Origin: Hyphomonas sp. L-53-1-40 | GTDB taxonomy: Bacteria; Pseudomonadota; Alphaproteobacteria; Caulobacterales; Hyphomonadaceae | DNA length: 64,000 bases | Assembly (NCBI RefSeq): GCF_000682775.1 | Contig: NZ_AWFI01000004.1 | Span: 1 to 64,000 of the forward strand | Direction: 5' to 3' | Part shown: piece by piece, positions 25,972 through 36,002 of the stretch | Numbering within the stretch: the stretch's first letter is position 1 | Layout of the letters: the number at the start of each line of letters is the position of its first letter | Notes under the pieces: generated by a model | Told to the model about the DNA's origin: nothing | Database searches by the model: none | Seen by the model: the letters and a program-made list of their open reading frames with translations, nothing else | Made by a program: the position numbers and the translations under genes

Positions 25972-27132
25972 ATGAGCGTCCAGAGTATTCGCCCACAACT
26001 GAACGAACAGGACATCCACAGACTGATCAAGGGTGAAACACCCGAAGATCGGGCATCGGTTGCCCATCGGTTGTGTCGCCGGATCGCTCTGGATGTGCTG
26101 AGTGATTCCGAGCGCGAATATGCACAGGAAATCATGGGAATACTCGCGGATGATGCAGCGGACCTGGTGCGGCGCACCTTGTCTGTCACGCTACGAAACT
26201 CTCCGATTTTGCCACGAGAAATCGCCTTGAAGCTGGCGCAGGATATCGAGGCTGTAGCCATTCCCGTACTGCAGGACTCGCCGGTGTTTACCGAAGAGGA
26301 TCTGATTGAACTTGTCCTGTCCGTCACCGCGGCGAAGCAGGCCGCAATTGCCAATCGTGAAACCCTGTCGACGACACTGACAGACGTGATTTCCGAGCAT
26401 GGAACGGTTGAGGCCGTGCGGATGTTGTCCGCAAATGAGGGGGCGGAGTTTACGGACGCCGCTTATGAAAACTCGATCCGCCGGTTTGGGTCTGATGAGG
26501 ATGTGCAAAAGGGCTTTATCAGTCGCGAATACATTCCCACCCATATCGCCGAAAAGATGGTTTCGCTGGTTTCTGGCCAGTTGTTTGACCTGCTGGTCAA
26601 TCGCCACGAGCTTCCGGCACAAATGGCGATCGATCTCGCCTCGGCATCGCGTGAGCGGGCAACGATTGATCTGGTAGAGCAGGCGGGGCGAACTTATGAT
26701 TTGCCGCGTTTCGTCTCGCAACTGCACCTGAATGGGCGGTTGACCCATTCACTGATCATGCGGGCGCTCTGCTGTGGCCAGATGCCGTTCGTTGAGCATT
26801 CGCTGGCGGAATTGTCTGGTGTGGGCCACCAGCGCGTTTGGTTGATGATCCATGATGCGGGCCCGTTGGGGCTACAGGCTGTATTCGATAGAGCCGGTAT
26901 GCCCCGGAAAATGCTGCCCGCGTTCCGGGCCGCTGTGAATGTTTTCCATGAGACAACGCATGACGGTGGGCCAAATGATCGGGCCCGATTCCGCGCGCGC
27001 ATGATCGAACGTGTATTGACCCAGTTCCAGGCCATCCCGAAGGAAGACCTCGACTATCTGCTTGAGAAACTGGACTATTATTCGGAAATGGCGGCGATGG
27101 ACGAAGCCAGCGGAACAGTAGATGTCGCCTAG
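25972..27132 (+). CDS. DUF2336 protein
   Basis: 386 residues from the ATG at 25972, which follows AGAGGCATCAGAAG. The protein is almost all helical, with HEAT-like repeats (for example DDAADLVRRTLSVTLRNSPILPREIALKLAQD near 65-95) as expected for DUF2336, a family found in alphaproteobacteria. No catalytic motif is visible. Members are often encoded near signalling or cell-cycle genes, and a regulatory scaffold role is possible but unproven. Its stop shares a CTAG with the convergent EAL-like gene. Confidence 0.8.
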   Translation: MSVQSIRPQLNEQDIHRLIKGETPEDRASVAHRLCRRIALDVLSDSEREYAQEIMGILADDAADLVRRTLSVTLRNSPILPREIALKLAQDIEAVAIPVLQDSPVFTEEDLIELVLSVTAAKQAAIANRETLSTTLTDVISEHGTVEAVRMLSANEGAEFTDAAYENSIRRFGSDEDVQKGFISREYIPTHIAEKMVSLVSGQLFDLLVNRHELPAQMAIDLASASRERATIDLVEQAGRTYDLPRFVSQLHLNGRLTHSLIMRALCCGQMPFVEHSLAELSGVGHQRVWLMIHDAGPLGLQAVFDRAGMPRKMLPAFRAAVNVFHETTHDGGPNDRARFRARMIERVLTQFQAIPKEDLDYLLEKLDYYSEMAAMDEASGTVDVA

Positions 27133-27809
27133 CAGTCGGTGCGCATTCGGACGCCCGCCTGGACTCCCAGACTGTCGAAAAATGCTCCATCACGCCAATT
27201 CGCCTTGTCGGCAATGACGAGAATACCGGCGGCGCTGGCAGATTCGCACAAATCCATCAGCTCTTCATTGATTTGCAGTTCTCGGGCATCCACTCGGATA
27301 CTATCGATCATCAGGCCAAGACCATCGCGCAGTTGGGTCTGCCACGATTTACGCATATCGATTGATACGCGAAAGCCGCGCTTGCGGAGACTTGCCACGC
27401 TGTGGATCGCGTCCGTGCGCCCATCGGCGAAGACAGAATCCTGGAATTCGAGACTGATTTCTTGTTGGCAGAGGGTCGTTCGGCGGATCGCGGCATCACA
27501 GCCTACAGCTGTGTTGTCATCCCCAAGCGCTGCTGCCGGGGCCGGCACAATGATTGGGCGCATCCGATTGTCAAATGTATGCGCCGCGCTGGCGACTTCG
27601 AGAAGACGATCAGCAAGCCATTTGGCTGGGCCTGTTGCTGACTGGGAAGCGGCCGGGCCGAAGGCGGCCTTCTCTTCATACCGCTTGGACATCTCGCAGA
27701 CCGTACCAAATGAGGTACCGTCGAGCACATGCATGACAGGCTGGAAGCGGAGATGGACCTTCTGTCCACTGTGGGCGACAACTTTCGTTTGAAGCAATTC
27801 CCGCATCAC
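27129..27809 (-). CDS. Degenerate EAL-like protein
   Basis: 226 residues, no signal or membrane segment. The C-terminal half follows the pattern of an EAL phosphodiesterase: EISLEFQDSVFADG at the place of LEITE, FRVSIDMRKSW where DDFGTG should be, DSIRVDA for the KID motif and ILVIADKANW for EGVE. The first metal-binding Glu region (EAL itself) is not seen and the DD pair is reduced to ID, so hydrolysis of c-di-GMP is unlikely. It may bind the nucleotide or a partner protein. I do not recognise a named family member; it is not TipF, which has a membrane anchor. Confidence 0.6.
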   Translation of the reverse strand: MMRELLQTKVVAHSGQKVHLRFQPVMHVLDGTSFGTVCEMSKRYEEKAAFGPAASQSATGPAKWLADRLLEVASAAHTFDNRMRPIIVPAPAAALGDDNTAVGCDAAIRRTTLCQQEISLEFQDSVFADGRTDAIHSVASLRKRGFRVSIDMRKSWQTQLRDGLGLMIDSIRVDARELQINEELMDLCESASAAGILVIADKANWRDGAFFDSLGVQAGVRMRTDC

Positions 27810-27926
27810 TCTTCCCGTCTTTCTGACCGTGCCTATTGCCTTCCCTAAGGGAGAGGATTGAAGATCACGCGCAGAAATCCGTTAGGATTTTGAGGAAATT
27901 TGACAGAAAAATACGGGACCATAACA

Positions 27927-28730
27927 ATGACAACACAGCCCGACGCACCAAGACTCTCGGCCACAGTGCTCATCGTTCGAGATGGAGCAAACATCCCCGA
28001 AGTGCTGATGGTGAAACGCCACTATCAGATCGACTTTGCGGCGGGGGCGCTCGTCTTCCCGGGCGGCAAGGCGAATGCAGAAGATGCCAGTGCGGATTGG
28101 GATCCTTACACTGATGGCGATTTCGGGCCGGTGCAGCAGGATGCCCGTATCGCAGCGGTGCGCGAGGCGTATGAGGAGTCTGGCCTGTTGCTGGCGCGCC
28201 CGCGGGGGCAGCGCGGAACCAATCAGCCGCTTGTCGGACCGGACATGGCGGAAAAACTGGACCCTTTTCGTTCAGCTGTGGATCGGGGTGAGCAGAGCTT
28301 CCTTGAACTTGTCCGCGACAATGATCTTGTGCTTGCCCTCGATAGTCTTGTTTATTTCGGACACTGGATCACGCCCGACATGATGCCTAAACGCTTTGAT
28401 ACGCACTTCTATGTTGCACCGGCGCCGCCAGATCAGATTGCTGCCCATGACGGCCGCGAGACAACGGATTCTGTCTGGATAGGGGCGCAGGCCGCACTGG
28501 ACGCAGAAGAATCAGGTGAGGCGATCATCATCTTCCCGACCCGGATGAATCTGAAAAAGCTCGCTACGGCCAGTTCCGTGGCCGATGCGGTCGAGCGATT
28601 TGGCCGCGAAACCGTTATAACCGTCAAACCGCAGCAGTCAGAGACACCCGAAGGCGAGCCGTGTCTGATCATTCCAGACGTGGAGGGGTACGGCCAGACC
28701 GTTGAGCTGCTGTCCCGCGTAAACGTCTAG
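27927..28730 (+). CDS. Nudix hydrolase
   Basis: 267 residues from the ATG at 27927. The Nudix box is split as in the longer NUDT7/8/19-like proteins: [19 protein letters not shown] near 37-55, then [14 protein letters not shown], giving the REx2EExGL catalytic helix. The rest includes [22 protein letters not shown], a segment also seen in CoA- and nucleotide-sugar-hydrolysing relatives. Substrate is unknown; CoA esters or ADP-ribose-type compounds are plausible. Its stop overlaps that of hslU on the other strand in a shared CTAG. Confidence 0.82.
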   Translation: MTTQPDAPRLSATVLIVRDGANIPEVLMVKRHYQIDFAAGALVFPGGKANAEDASADWDPYTDGDFGPVQQDARIAAVREAYEESGLLLARPRGQRGTNQPLVGPDMAEKLDPFRSAVDRGEQSFLELVRDNDLVLALDSLVYFGHWITPDMMPKRFDTHFYVAPAPPDQIAAHDGRETTDSVWIGAQAALDAEESGEAIIIFPTRMNLKKLATASSVADAVERFGRETVITVKPQQSETPEGEPCLIIPDVEGYGQTVELLSRVNV

Positions 28731-30031
28731 AGAATGAATTTCGAGAGGTCGGCATCTCCAGCCAGGCTCTCGACACGCTCATTCACATAGTCGGGCGTGA
28801 TCGTGAAGGTCTCGCCTGACTTGTCGGGCGCCTCGAAGCTGATTTCGTCCAGCAGGCGCTCCAGGACTGTTTGTAGGCGACGTGCACCGATATTTTCCAC
28901 GCTGCTGTTCACGGCCTCGGCAAGATCGGCAAGGCGGTCGATGGCAGCGTCTTCGAATTCCAGTGTGACGCCTTCAGCTTCCATCAGGGCTTGATACTGG
29001 CGGATCAGGCTGGCTTCGGGCTCTACCAGAATACGACGTAAATCATCCCGTGTCAGAGCGTCGAGTTCGACGCGGATGGGGAGGCGCCCCTGCAGTTCGG
29101 GCAGGAGGTCAGACGGTTTCGAAACGTGAAACGCGCCGGAAGCAATAAAGAGTATATGGTCGGTCTTGATGGCGCCACGCTTGGTGCTGACGGTCGTGCC
29201 CTCGATCAGGGGCAAGAGGTCACGTTGAACGCCTTCGCGGCTGACATCAGCGCCGCCGCGGCCTTGTTTGGCGGCAACTTTGTCAATCTCATCCAGGAAG
29301 ACGATCCCATCCTCTTCGACCGCATGAACGGCTTCCCGGACAATCGCGTCTTCGTCCAGCAGCCGATCAGCTTCTTCGTCGATCAAGGGTTGGTAGGCTT
29401 CCTTGACCGTCGTTCGCACACGTTTCGTGCGCCCACCCATGGCTTTGCCCAGCATGTCGGAGAGATTGATCATGCCCATGGAGCCGCCTTGGCCCGGAAT
29501 ATCCATCATCTGCATAGGGCTGCTGGTTTCCGCGATGTCGAGATCGACCGGCTTGTCGTCGAGTTCTCCGGCGCGGAGTTTGGTGCGAAATACTTCGCGT
29601 GTGGAGGACTGGGCTTCTTCGCCGACCAGCGCATCGAGTAAACGTTCTTCGGCTGCGTCTTGCGCCTGAGCCGCAACGCCCTCGCGTTTTTGTTCGCGGA
29701 TCATCGAAATGGACGCCTCGACAAGATCGCGGATGATCTGTTCCACATCGCGCCCGACATAGCCGACTTCCGTGAACTTTGTGGCTTCAACTTTCAGGAA
29801 GGGCGCATTGGCAAGTCGGGCAAGACGACGAGACACTTCGGTTTTGCCGACCCCCGTGGGTCCGATCATCAGGATATTTTTCGGCGTGATCTCGGACCGG
29901 ATCGAGTCGGGCGCCTGTTTCCGGCGCCAGCGATTGCGAAGTGCTATGGCAACCGCGCGCTTTGCGCCAGTCTGCCCAACGATGTGGCGATCAAGTTCTG
30001 CGACAATTTCGCGGGGAGTAAGGTCTTTCAT
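28727..30031 (-). CDS. hslU: HslU, ATPase subunit of the HslUV protease
   Basis: 434 residues. Opens [33 protein letters not shown], with Walker A GPTGVGKT near residue 57, Walker B VFLDEIDK, the intermediate domain between them, and the C-terminal [20 protein letters not shown] tail that inserts into HslV. It unfolds proteins and feeds them to HslV. hslV lies 62 bases upstream on the same strand. Confidence 0.96.
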   Translation of the reverse strand: MKDLTPREIVAELDRHIVGQTGAKRAVAIALRNRWRRKQAPDSIRSEITPKNILMIGPTGVGKTEVSRRLARLANAPFLKVEATKFTEVGYVGRDVEQIIRDLVEASISMIREQKREGVAAQAQDAAEERLLDALVGEEAQSSTREVFRTKLRAGELDDKPVDLDIAETSSPMQMMDIPGQGGSMGMINLSDMLGKAMGGRTKRVRTTVKEAYQPLIDEEADRLLDEDAIVREAVHAVEEDGIVFLDEIDKVAAKQGRGGADVSREGVQRDLLPLIEGTTVSTKRGAIKTDHILFIASGAFHVSKPSDLLPELQGRLPIRVELDALTRDDLRRILVEPEASLIRQYQALMEAEGVTLEFEDAAIDRLADLAEAVNSSVENIGARRLQTVLERLLDEISFEAPDKSGETFTITPDYVNERVESLAGDADLSKFIL

Positions 30032-30093
30032 CAGGACTTCCGAACAGGGTCTGGCGCTTGGCCAGTGTGGAACAAGGCGCGAAATGCGTGAAC

Positions 30094-30651
30094 CTAAAGG
30101 TCCAGCGTTTCCAGCGTGAAATGGCTATTGGTGTAGACGCAGATATCGGCAGCAATCTGCATTGCTTTGCGGCCAATCTCTTCTGAGTCATCCTCGTAAT
30201 CGTAAAGGCCGCGGGCCGCAGCCAGAGCGTAATTCCCGCCAGACCCGACAGCAACGACATTGTGCTCAGGTTCCAACACGTCACCGGCGCCCGTGATAAC
30301 GAGCGTCGATTCCTTGTCGGCTACGATCAGTAAGGCTTCGAGTTTTTGAAGATATTTCTCGGTACGCCAATCCTTGGCAAGTTCAACGGCAGCGCGTTGG
30401 AGTTGGCCGGGATGACGCTCCAATTTGGCCTCAAGCCTCTCAAACAGGGTGAAAGCGTCCGCAGTTGCGCCGGCGAATCCCGCGAGAATGTCTCCGCCAG
30501 CGATTCGACGGACCTTGCGGGCGTTGCCTTTCATGATGGTCTGACCCATCGAAACCTGCCCATCGCTGAGCATGACGAGTTTTCGGCCCTTCCGGACGGC
30601 GAGAATGGTAGTGCCATGCCAAATGGCGGAGTTGTCAGTGTCGTGCGTCAT
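30094..30651 (-). CDS. hslV: HslV, peptidase subunit of the HslUV protease
   Basis: 185 residues from the ATG at 30651; the frame is open to 30714 but the shorter form gives the usual alphaproteobacterial N-terminus ending [11 protein letters not shown]. The catalytic N-terminal Thr follows the HG after propeptide removal. GDG is here [10 protein letters not shown], and [26 protein letters not shown] and [16 protein letters not shown] are conserved. It forms the double-ring proteolytic core. Divergent from pstC. Confidence 0.93.
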   Translation of the reverse strand: MTHDTDNSAIWHGTTILAVRKGRKLVMLSDGQVSMGQTIMKGNARKVRRIAGGDILAGFAGATADAFTLFERLEAKLERHPGQLQRAAVELAKDWRTEKYLQKLEALLIVADKESTLVITGAGDVLEPEHNVVAVGSGGNYALAAARGLYDYEDDSEEIGRKAMQIAADICVYTNSHFTLETLDL

Positions 30652-30720
30652 GGCAAATGATGTGGCCGATCCGTGCTGTCTGTTCAAGAGAGGACCTGTT
30701 ACATGAATTTCCACAGAGAT

Positions 30721-30738
30721 ATGTCATATAAGTGTAGC
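30721..30738 (+). promoter_or_regulatory. Possible Pho box before pstC
   Basis: ATGTCAT-ATAA-GTGTAGC, 43 bases before the pstC ATG, has the two seven-base units and four-base spacer of PhoB sites. The first unit matches CTGTCAT at six of seven positions, but the second matches only weakly (TGT). PhoB is encoded at the end of this operon, which makes autoregulation likely, though this particular site is uncertain. Confidence 0.35.
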
Positions 30739-30780
30739 TTTGCCCGGCTATTCGGGCGCGGATGGAAGGGAACCGCCTGA

Positions 30781-32196
30781 ATGGTGCAACAGCTCGGCCA
30801 ACTACCTATGGGATGGTTGCTGACCGCGCTGATAGTCTTCGTGGTCACGACCGGATTTTCTGTGGGGCGAATACGCGCTGAGCGGTATCTGGTGTCGGGC
30901 CGACACAAATTTCATTCACGTGGAAATTATCACGGCTATTATGTTGCAATGTGGGGTCTGCTGCCCACACTGTTCATCGCCTCGGCCTATATCCTGTTTT
31001 CACGCGCGGCCATCTTCGGATGGCTGGACAGCGAGTTGCCGGAGGGTTTCCGCCAGTTTTCCAAGGCTGAGCTTCAGTCCTATTTGGAGGCTGTCTCGGC
31101 GGCGGCGCGGACCGGTGGCTATTCTGGCGCAGACCGCATATTTGCGACGGTCACGAACCGCTACCTCGAATTGTCTGGCAGTCTGAATGGTGCCACGCTG
31201 GGGGCGATGGTTCTGGCTGCGATTGGTGGTATCGCCTATGCGCGTCGCCAGGTCGCTCCAGCTTTTCGGGCCCGGCTCAAAGTGGAGCGTGGGGCAGAAG
31301 CATTCCTGTTCGTGTGCGCGGCCATCGCGATCGCCACCACAGTCGGCATCGTTGCTTCTCTTCTCTATGAGAGCGTACGTTTTTTTGCTCAGGTGCCGAT
31401 AACCGACTTCCTGTTTGGCACGCGGTGGAACGCGCAAACGAGCGCAGAATTTGGCGCACTTCCACTTTTCTTCGGCACGTTCATGATTGCATTGATCGCG
31501 ATGCTGGTGGCGGCCCCGATCGGGTTGTTCGCCGCCATATTCCTGTCGGAATATGCCTCCCCGCGCGTTCGGCGGTACACGAAGCCGTTGCTGGAGATGC
31601 TCGCCGGCATTCCGACGGTTGTATATGGTTTCTTTGCGCTTCTGGTCATTGCGCCCGGCGTGAGGGCGGCCGCACTCGGGATCAACAGCTTGTTGATCAA
31701 TATTGGCATCACGTCCGAACCTTTGCTGGCAGCACAACCGACAAGCGCCCTGGCGGCGGGATTGGTCATGGGCGTCATGGTCATTCCATTTGTGTCATCC
31801 TTGTCGGATGACGTGATCAATGCCGTGCCGCAAACTTTGCGTGATGCTGCGTTCGCTATGGGGGCAACCAAGTCGGAGACGATCAAGCAGATCATCTTGC
31901 CGGCCGCCTTGCCGGGTATTGTCGCGTCCATGCTGCTGGCCGTTTCCCGAGCCATAGGCGAAACCATGATTGTTGTTATGGCGGCAGGTCAGCGGGCACG
32001 CATTTCTTTCGATCCGTCGACGGATTTAACGACAATTACGGTCCAGATCGTGGCGCTTCTGACGGGCGAGACGCAGTTCGACAGTCCGAAGACCCTGTCT
32101 GCCTTTGCGCTGGGGCTTGTCCTGTTTGTCGTCACGCTCGGCTTTAACCTGATCGCACTCCGGGTCGTTCAGCGATACAGAGAGAAATATGAGTAG
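30781..32196 (+). CDS. pstC: Phosphate ABC transporter permease PstC
   Basis: 471 residues, longer than the 320 of E. coli owing to an N-terminal extension with two extra membrane segments and a periplasmic loop (about 1-190). The core has the VRFFAQVPITDFLFGTRWN segment, about six helices and the EAA loop AVSRAIGETMIVVMAAG. It moves phosphate across the inner membrane with PstA and PstB. No PstS binding protein is encoded beside it. It overlaps pstA by eight bases. Confidence 0.93.
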   Translation: MVQQLGQLPMGWLLTALIVFVVTTGFSVGRIRAERYLVSGRHKFHSRGNYHGYYVAMWGLLPTLFIASAYILFSRAAIFGWLDSELPEGFRQFSKAELQSYLEAVSAAARTGGYSGADRIFATVTNRYLELSGSLNGATLGAMVLAAIGGIAYARRQVAPAFRARLKVERGAEAFLFVCAAIAIATTVGIVASLLYESVRFFAQVPITDFLFGTRWNAQTSAEFGALPLFFGTFMIALIAMLVAAPIGLFAAIFLSEYASPRVRRYTKPLLEMLAGIPTVVYGFFALLVIAPGVRAAALGINSLLINIGITSEPLLAAQPTSALAAGLVMGVMVIPFVSSLSDDVINAVPQTLRDAAFAMGATKSETIKQIILPAALPGIVASMLLAVSRAIGETMIVVMAAGQRARISFDPSTDLTTITVQIVALLTGETQFDSPKTLSAFALGLVLFVVTLGFNLIALRVVQRYREKYE

Positions 32197-33757
32197 TCCC
32201 GTGGAGTCACCGCTCAGGTCTGAAAAAGCCTTGAAGCACTTGCGCCGCCGCCGCGCTGCGGACACGCGATTCCGGGTGTATGGGCTCGTGGCCCTTGGCT
32301 TTGCCCTTTTCTCTTTGGTCTTCTTGATCTGCGCGATTGCCTGGAAGGCGAGCAGCGCAGTCACCTATCATGTGGTGAAGACTGATATCGTGCTTGAGGC
32401 GGGCCGCATTGTACCCGATGGCAATGCCTCGCCAGAAGAAATCACTCGAAATATCGAAGGCTTCTACACGCTGGTGCGAGATGACCTTTTTGCGAAATTC
32501 GCAAACTTGGAAGACACTCCCGCAGTACGGAAGGACTTCAGCGCCTTGATTGACCGGCTGGCGGTTTTGCCGCTCGCGCGTCGGGTGGCGAAAAATCCTA
32601 CACTGATAGACCAAACGGTTTCGATCCAGATTCCGGTTTCGGATGATGTCGATCTTTTCCTGAAGCGGTCGTCGCCGCGTAGCATACCGTTCCGGCTCGG
32701 AGAGGGTGCACAAATCAGCCCGGGGCAGGGTACGGATGAAATGGTCCTGAGGCATCCGGCCTTGGAGTCCGTTCTTTCCTCGCTCACAGCGCTCGGATCG
32801 CAGCAAGGCGCACCGTCGGTATTGGTGATCGCCGACAGCGCAGTGGCGCGTCTGACAGATTTGCAAGACCAGACCGCCGGGTTCGAGATACTGGCTGGCG
32901 ATCTCGCAGACTTTCAAGGCAAGCCGTTGAAGGGTCTGATCGTGGCCGTTCCCGAGAGCAACCGAACGATTTCTGATTTGCAGATCGCATGGGCCTTGGC
33001 GCTGAAATCGGAAGGTATCATTCGGCGCGTGCCCCACACGAGCCTTTTGACCAGCACCGACAGCACATATCCGGAACTTGCAGGATCACTGGCGGCAATT
33101 GTCGGATCTCTTTTGACGATGCTGGTTACCGGCATGGTTGCCATACCTATGGGTATTTTTGCTGCCATATTCCTTGAGGAGTTTGCGCCGAAGAACCGGC
33201 TGACTCAACTGATTGAGGTGAACATCAACAATCTGGCAGCGGTGCCGTCCATCGTCTTTGGCCTGTTGGGGGCAACCTTGTTGCTCGGCACGTTCGGTCT
33301 GCCGCGATCGGCGCCCATGGTGGGGGGGCTTGTTCTGGCTCTGTTGATCCTGCCGGTTGTGATCATCGCTGCCCGCGCAGCCCTCAGGGCTGTGCCCCCG
33401 TCGATCCGAAGTGGTGCGCTCGCTGTTGGGGCGTCGCGAATGCAGGCCGTGTTTCACCATGTGCTGCCGCTGGCCTTTCCGGGCATGTTGACCGGCGCAA
33501 TCCTCGGAATGGCGCGCGCATTGGGGGAGACAGCACCATTGCTTCTGATTGGGATGGTGGCCTTTGTTGCGGAAGTGCCGTCCTCGACGACCGACGAGGC
33601 AACAGCGCTGCCGGTGCTGATCTATAGCTGGGCGTCGAATGCGGAGCGCGCCTGGGAGCCGATGACGGCTGCGGTTATCGTGATCCTTCTGGCGCTTCTT
33701 GTTACAATGAATGTCATCGTCGTTATGTTGCGACGCAAATTCGAGCGGAGATGGTAA
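32189..33757 (+). CDS. pstA: Phosphate ABC transporter permease PstA, DUF3333 type
   Basis: 522 residues. After the first helix (about 35-55) there is a periplasmic region of nearly 200 residues typical of the alphaproteobacterial DUF3333 extension, then the transport core with six helices and the EAA loop [17 protein letters not shown]. The stop TAA shares its last A with the proposed pstB ATG, so translation is coupled. The extension may help dock PstS or sense periplasmic phosphate; this is inference. Confidence 0.92.
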   Translation: MSSPVESPLRSEKALKHLRRRRAADTRFRVYGLVALGFALFSLVFLICAIAWKASSAVTYHVVKTDIVLEAGRIVPDGNASPEEITRNIEGFYTLVRDDLFAKFANLEDTPAVRKDFSALIDRLAVLPLARRVAKNPTLIDQTVSIQIPVSDDVDLFLKRSSPRSIPFRLGEGAQISPGQGTDEMVLRHPALESVLSSLTALGSQQGAPSVLVIADSAVARLTDLQDQTAGFEILAGDLADFQGKPLKGLIVAVPESNRTISDLQIAWALALKSEGIIRRVPHTSLLTSTDSTYPELAGSLAAIVGSLLTMLVTGMVAIPMGIFAAIFLEEFAPKNRLTQLIEVNINNLAAVPSIVFGLLGATLLLGTFGLPRSAPMVGGLVLALLILPVVIIAARAALRAVPPSIRSGALAVGASRMQAVFHHVLPLAFPGMLTGAILGMARALGETAPLLLIGMVAFVAEVPSSTTDEATALPVLIYSWASNAERAWEPMTAAVIVILLALLVTMNVIVVMLRRKFERRW

Positions 33758-34587
33758 TGGATACCACTGCCCAGACAGATCACGACCCGGCTTTGACCGG
33801 AGAGGGGGCTGACCAGGCGCAGGCGCTGGTTTATCCCCGCATCAATTGTCAGGATGTAAACGTCTTCTACAGCGGCAAACAGGCCGTGTTCGATGTGTCT
33901 CTGCCAGTTTTCGACCGTTCGGTTACGGCGCTGATCGGCCCATCCGGGTGTGGCAAGTCCACCTTCCTGCGATGCCTGAACCGTATGAATGATACGATTG
34001 ATGGAGCGAAGGTGACAGGCGACATCTTCATGGATGGTGAGAACATCAATTCGCCAGATGTGGACCCGGTGCTTTTGCGGTCGCGTGTCGGCATGGTGTT
34101 CCAGAAGCCTAACCCGTTTCCGAAATCCATTTACGACAATATCGCTTATGGCCCGCGCATTCATGGACTCGTCGATGATCGCCAGGAACTCGATGCCATC
34201 GTCGAGAAAAGTCTTCGCCGCGCCGGTCTGTGGCAGGAAGTCAAAGACCGGCTTACCCAGCCTGGCACCAGCCTGTCAGGTGGCCAGCAGCAGCGCTTGT
34301 GTATTGCCCGCGCAATCGCCGTGCGACCTGAGGTCATTTTGATGGATGAGCCGTGTTCTTCGCTGGACCCGATTGCAACGGCACGGATCGAAGAACTGAT
34401 AGACGAGCTCAGAAAGCGCTATTGCATTGTAATTGTGACCCATTCCATGCAACAGGCAGCGCGAGTGTCACAACGCACGGCCTTCTTCCATCTTGGCCAC
34501 CTCGTTGAGATGGGCGACACGGATCAAATATTCACCAGCCCGCGTGAGCGGCGCACTGAAGACTACATCACCGGCCGGTTCGGATAG
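33757..34587 (+). CDS. pstB: Phosphate ABC transporter ATPase PstB
   Basis: 276 residues from the ATG at 33757, chosen over an ATG six bases earlier because the GGAG lies at proper spacing only for the later one. Walker [10 protein letters not shown], signature [14 protein letters not shown], Walker [14 protein letters not shown] and H-loop [21 protein letters not shown] are intact. It powers PstCA and signals phosphate status through PhoU. Confidence 0.95.
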   Translation: MDTTAQTDHDPALTGEGADQAQALVYPRINCQDVNVFYSGKQAVFDVSLPVFDRSVTALIGPSGCGKSTFLRCLNRMNDTIDGAKVTGDIFMDGENINSPDVDPVLLRSRVGMVFQKPNPFPKSIYDNIAYGPRIHGLVDDRQELDAIVEKSLRRAGLWQEVKDRLTQPGTSLSGGQQQRLCIARAIAVRPEVILMDEPCSSLDPIATARIEELIDELRKRYCIVIVTHSMQQAARVSQRTAFFHLGHLVEMGDTDQIFTSPRERRTEDYITGRFG

Positions 34588-34596
34588 GGAGACTGC

Positions 34597-35289
34597 ATGG
34601 CAGATCACATCGTCTCAGCATTTACAGACGAGCTCGACAAGATCGCTGCCGATCTCATGCGTATGGGCGGCATTGTGGAAACGATGATCCTGGATTCCTG
34701 CCAGGCGGTAGACCGCAATGACAAGGAACTCGCAAAGGATGTGATCTCCCGCGATCCCAGTGTCGACCGGCTGGAAGAAGAAGTGGAGCGCCAGATTGTG
34801 AGTTTGATCGCGCGCCGCCAGCCTATGGCCCATGATCTGCGGTCGGTCTTTGCGGCGCTGAAGACGGCGGGTGAGCTGGAGCGGATTGGTGATCTTTCGA
34901 AGAATATCGGCAAACGCACCCTGATGCTGGATGATGCTGTCCCGTCCATGATGCGCCACGGCGTAGCGCGCATGGCACGCCCGGTGTCACTGCAGTTGCA
35001 TTCCGTGTTGGATGCTTATGCGACCAGCAATGCCGAGACCGCCAAAATGGTCTGGGAAAGCGATGACGACATCGACCAGCACTATAATTCATTGTTCCGG
35101 GAAATGATCACTTACATGATCGAGGATCCGCGCACCATCGGTGCTGGAGCGCATATGTTGTTCATGGCCAAAAACCTTGAACGCATCGGCGACCACTGCA
35201 CGAACATCGCAGAATTCATTTACTTTCAAATCACTGGCGAATATCTCATGCCCCATGAGCGCCCGAAAGCCCCCAATACGGGCGTCTGA
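34597..35289 (+). CDS. phoU: Phosphate signalling protein PhoU
   Basis: 230 residues in two three-helix PhoU repeats. Each has the metal-binding E/D-rich motif: RDPSVDRLEEEVERQIVSL and later ESDDDIDQHYNSLFREM, plus ELERIGDLSKNI and NLERIGDHCTNIAE. PhoU links the Pst transporter to PhoR/PhoB and damps the phosphate response. It begins nine bases after pstB. Confidence 0.95.
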   Translation: MADHIVSAFTDELDKIAADLMRMGGIVETMILDSCQAVDRNDKELAKDVISRDPSVDRLEEEVERQIVSLIARRQPMAHDLRSVFAALKTAGELERIGDLSKNIGKRTLMLDDAVPSMMRHGVARMARPVSLQLHSVLDAYATSNAETAKMVWESDDDIDQHYNSLFREMITYMIEDPRTIGAGAHMLFMAKNLERIGDHCTNIAEFIYFQITGEYLMPHERPKAPNTGV

Positions 35290-35315
35290 AAAGACGTAGG
35301 ACAAGAGGATCTGTC

Positions 35316-36002
35316 ATGAAGCCCTATGTGCTTATCGCTGAAGATGAGAGCGCCGTTTCGGAGTTGCTTTTCTACAATCTCAAGAAAGAGGATTATGAAG
35401 TCGCGATAGCCAGCGATGGCGAAGAAGCGATGCTGATGATCGAGGAACGCGCGCCGGATCTGCTGTTGCTCGACTGGATGCTTCCCAAGGTCAGCGGTAT
35501 CGAAGTCTGCCGTCGGATTCGCAGTGGCGGGGCCAATCCGAATTTGCCGATCATCATGTTGACCGCACGGGGCGAAGAAAGCGACCGTATCCGGGGGCTC
35601 GATACCGGCGCCGATGATTACGTCACCAAGCCTTTTTCAACGACAGAGCTGATGGCGCGTGTTCGCGCCGTGTTGCGCCGTATTCGGCCCGGCCTGAAGG
35701 ATGACCGAATTACAGTAGGGGATATCGAGATTGACCGGGTCGCGCACAAGGTCGCCCGGAATGGGCAGGATATCCATCTCGGGCCGACCGAGTTTCGCTT
35801 GCTGGACTATTTCATGCAGCATCCGGGGCGTGTATTTTCACGCGAGCAGTTACTCGACACGGTCTGGGGATCGGACGTCTATGTCGAGGCGCGGACCGTG
35901 GACGTGCATGTCGGGCGCCTGCGCAAGGCACTGCGGCAGGAAGGCGGGGACGATCCGATCCGGACCGTCCGCTCCGCCGGGTATGCACTTCGAGCTGACT
36001 AG
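35316..36002 (+). CDS. phoB: Phosphate response regulator PhoB
   Basis: 228 residues, OmpR/PhoB family. Receiver domain with acidic pair EDE near 9-11, phospho-acceptor Asp in LLLLDWMLPKVSG, Thr in IIMLTARGEE and Lys in VTKPFST; C-terminal winged helix LGPTEFRLLDYFMQHPGRVFSR and RTVDVHVGRLRKAL. The kinase PhoR is not next to it here. Its stop shares CTAG with the gene on the other strand. Confidence 0.94.
   Translation: MKPYVLIAEDESAVSELLFYNLKKEDYEVAIASDGEEAMLMIEERAPDLLLLDWMLPKVSGIEVCRRIRSGGANPNLPIIMLTARGEESDRIRGLDTGADDYVTKPFSTTELMARVRAVLRRIRPGLKDDRITVGDIEIDRVAHKVARNGQDIHLGPTEFRLLDYFMQHPGRVFSREQLLDTVWGSDVYVEARTVDVHVGRLRKALRQEGGDDPIRTVRSAGYALRAD

Noticed and set aside
27139-27792. A 217-residue open frame on the plus strand
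   Set aside because: It mirrors the EAL-like gene; its product is Ser/Arg-rich with no motif, while the minus strand has clear EAL-type patterns.
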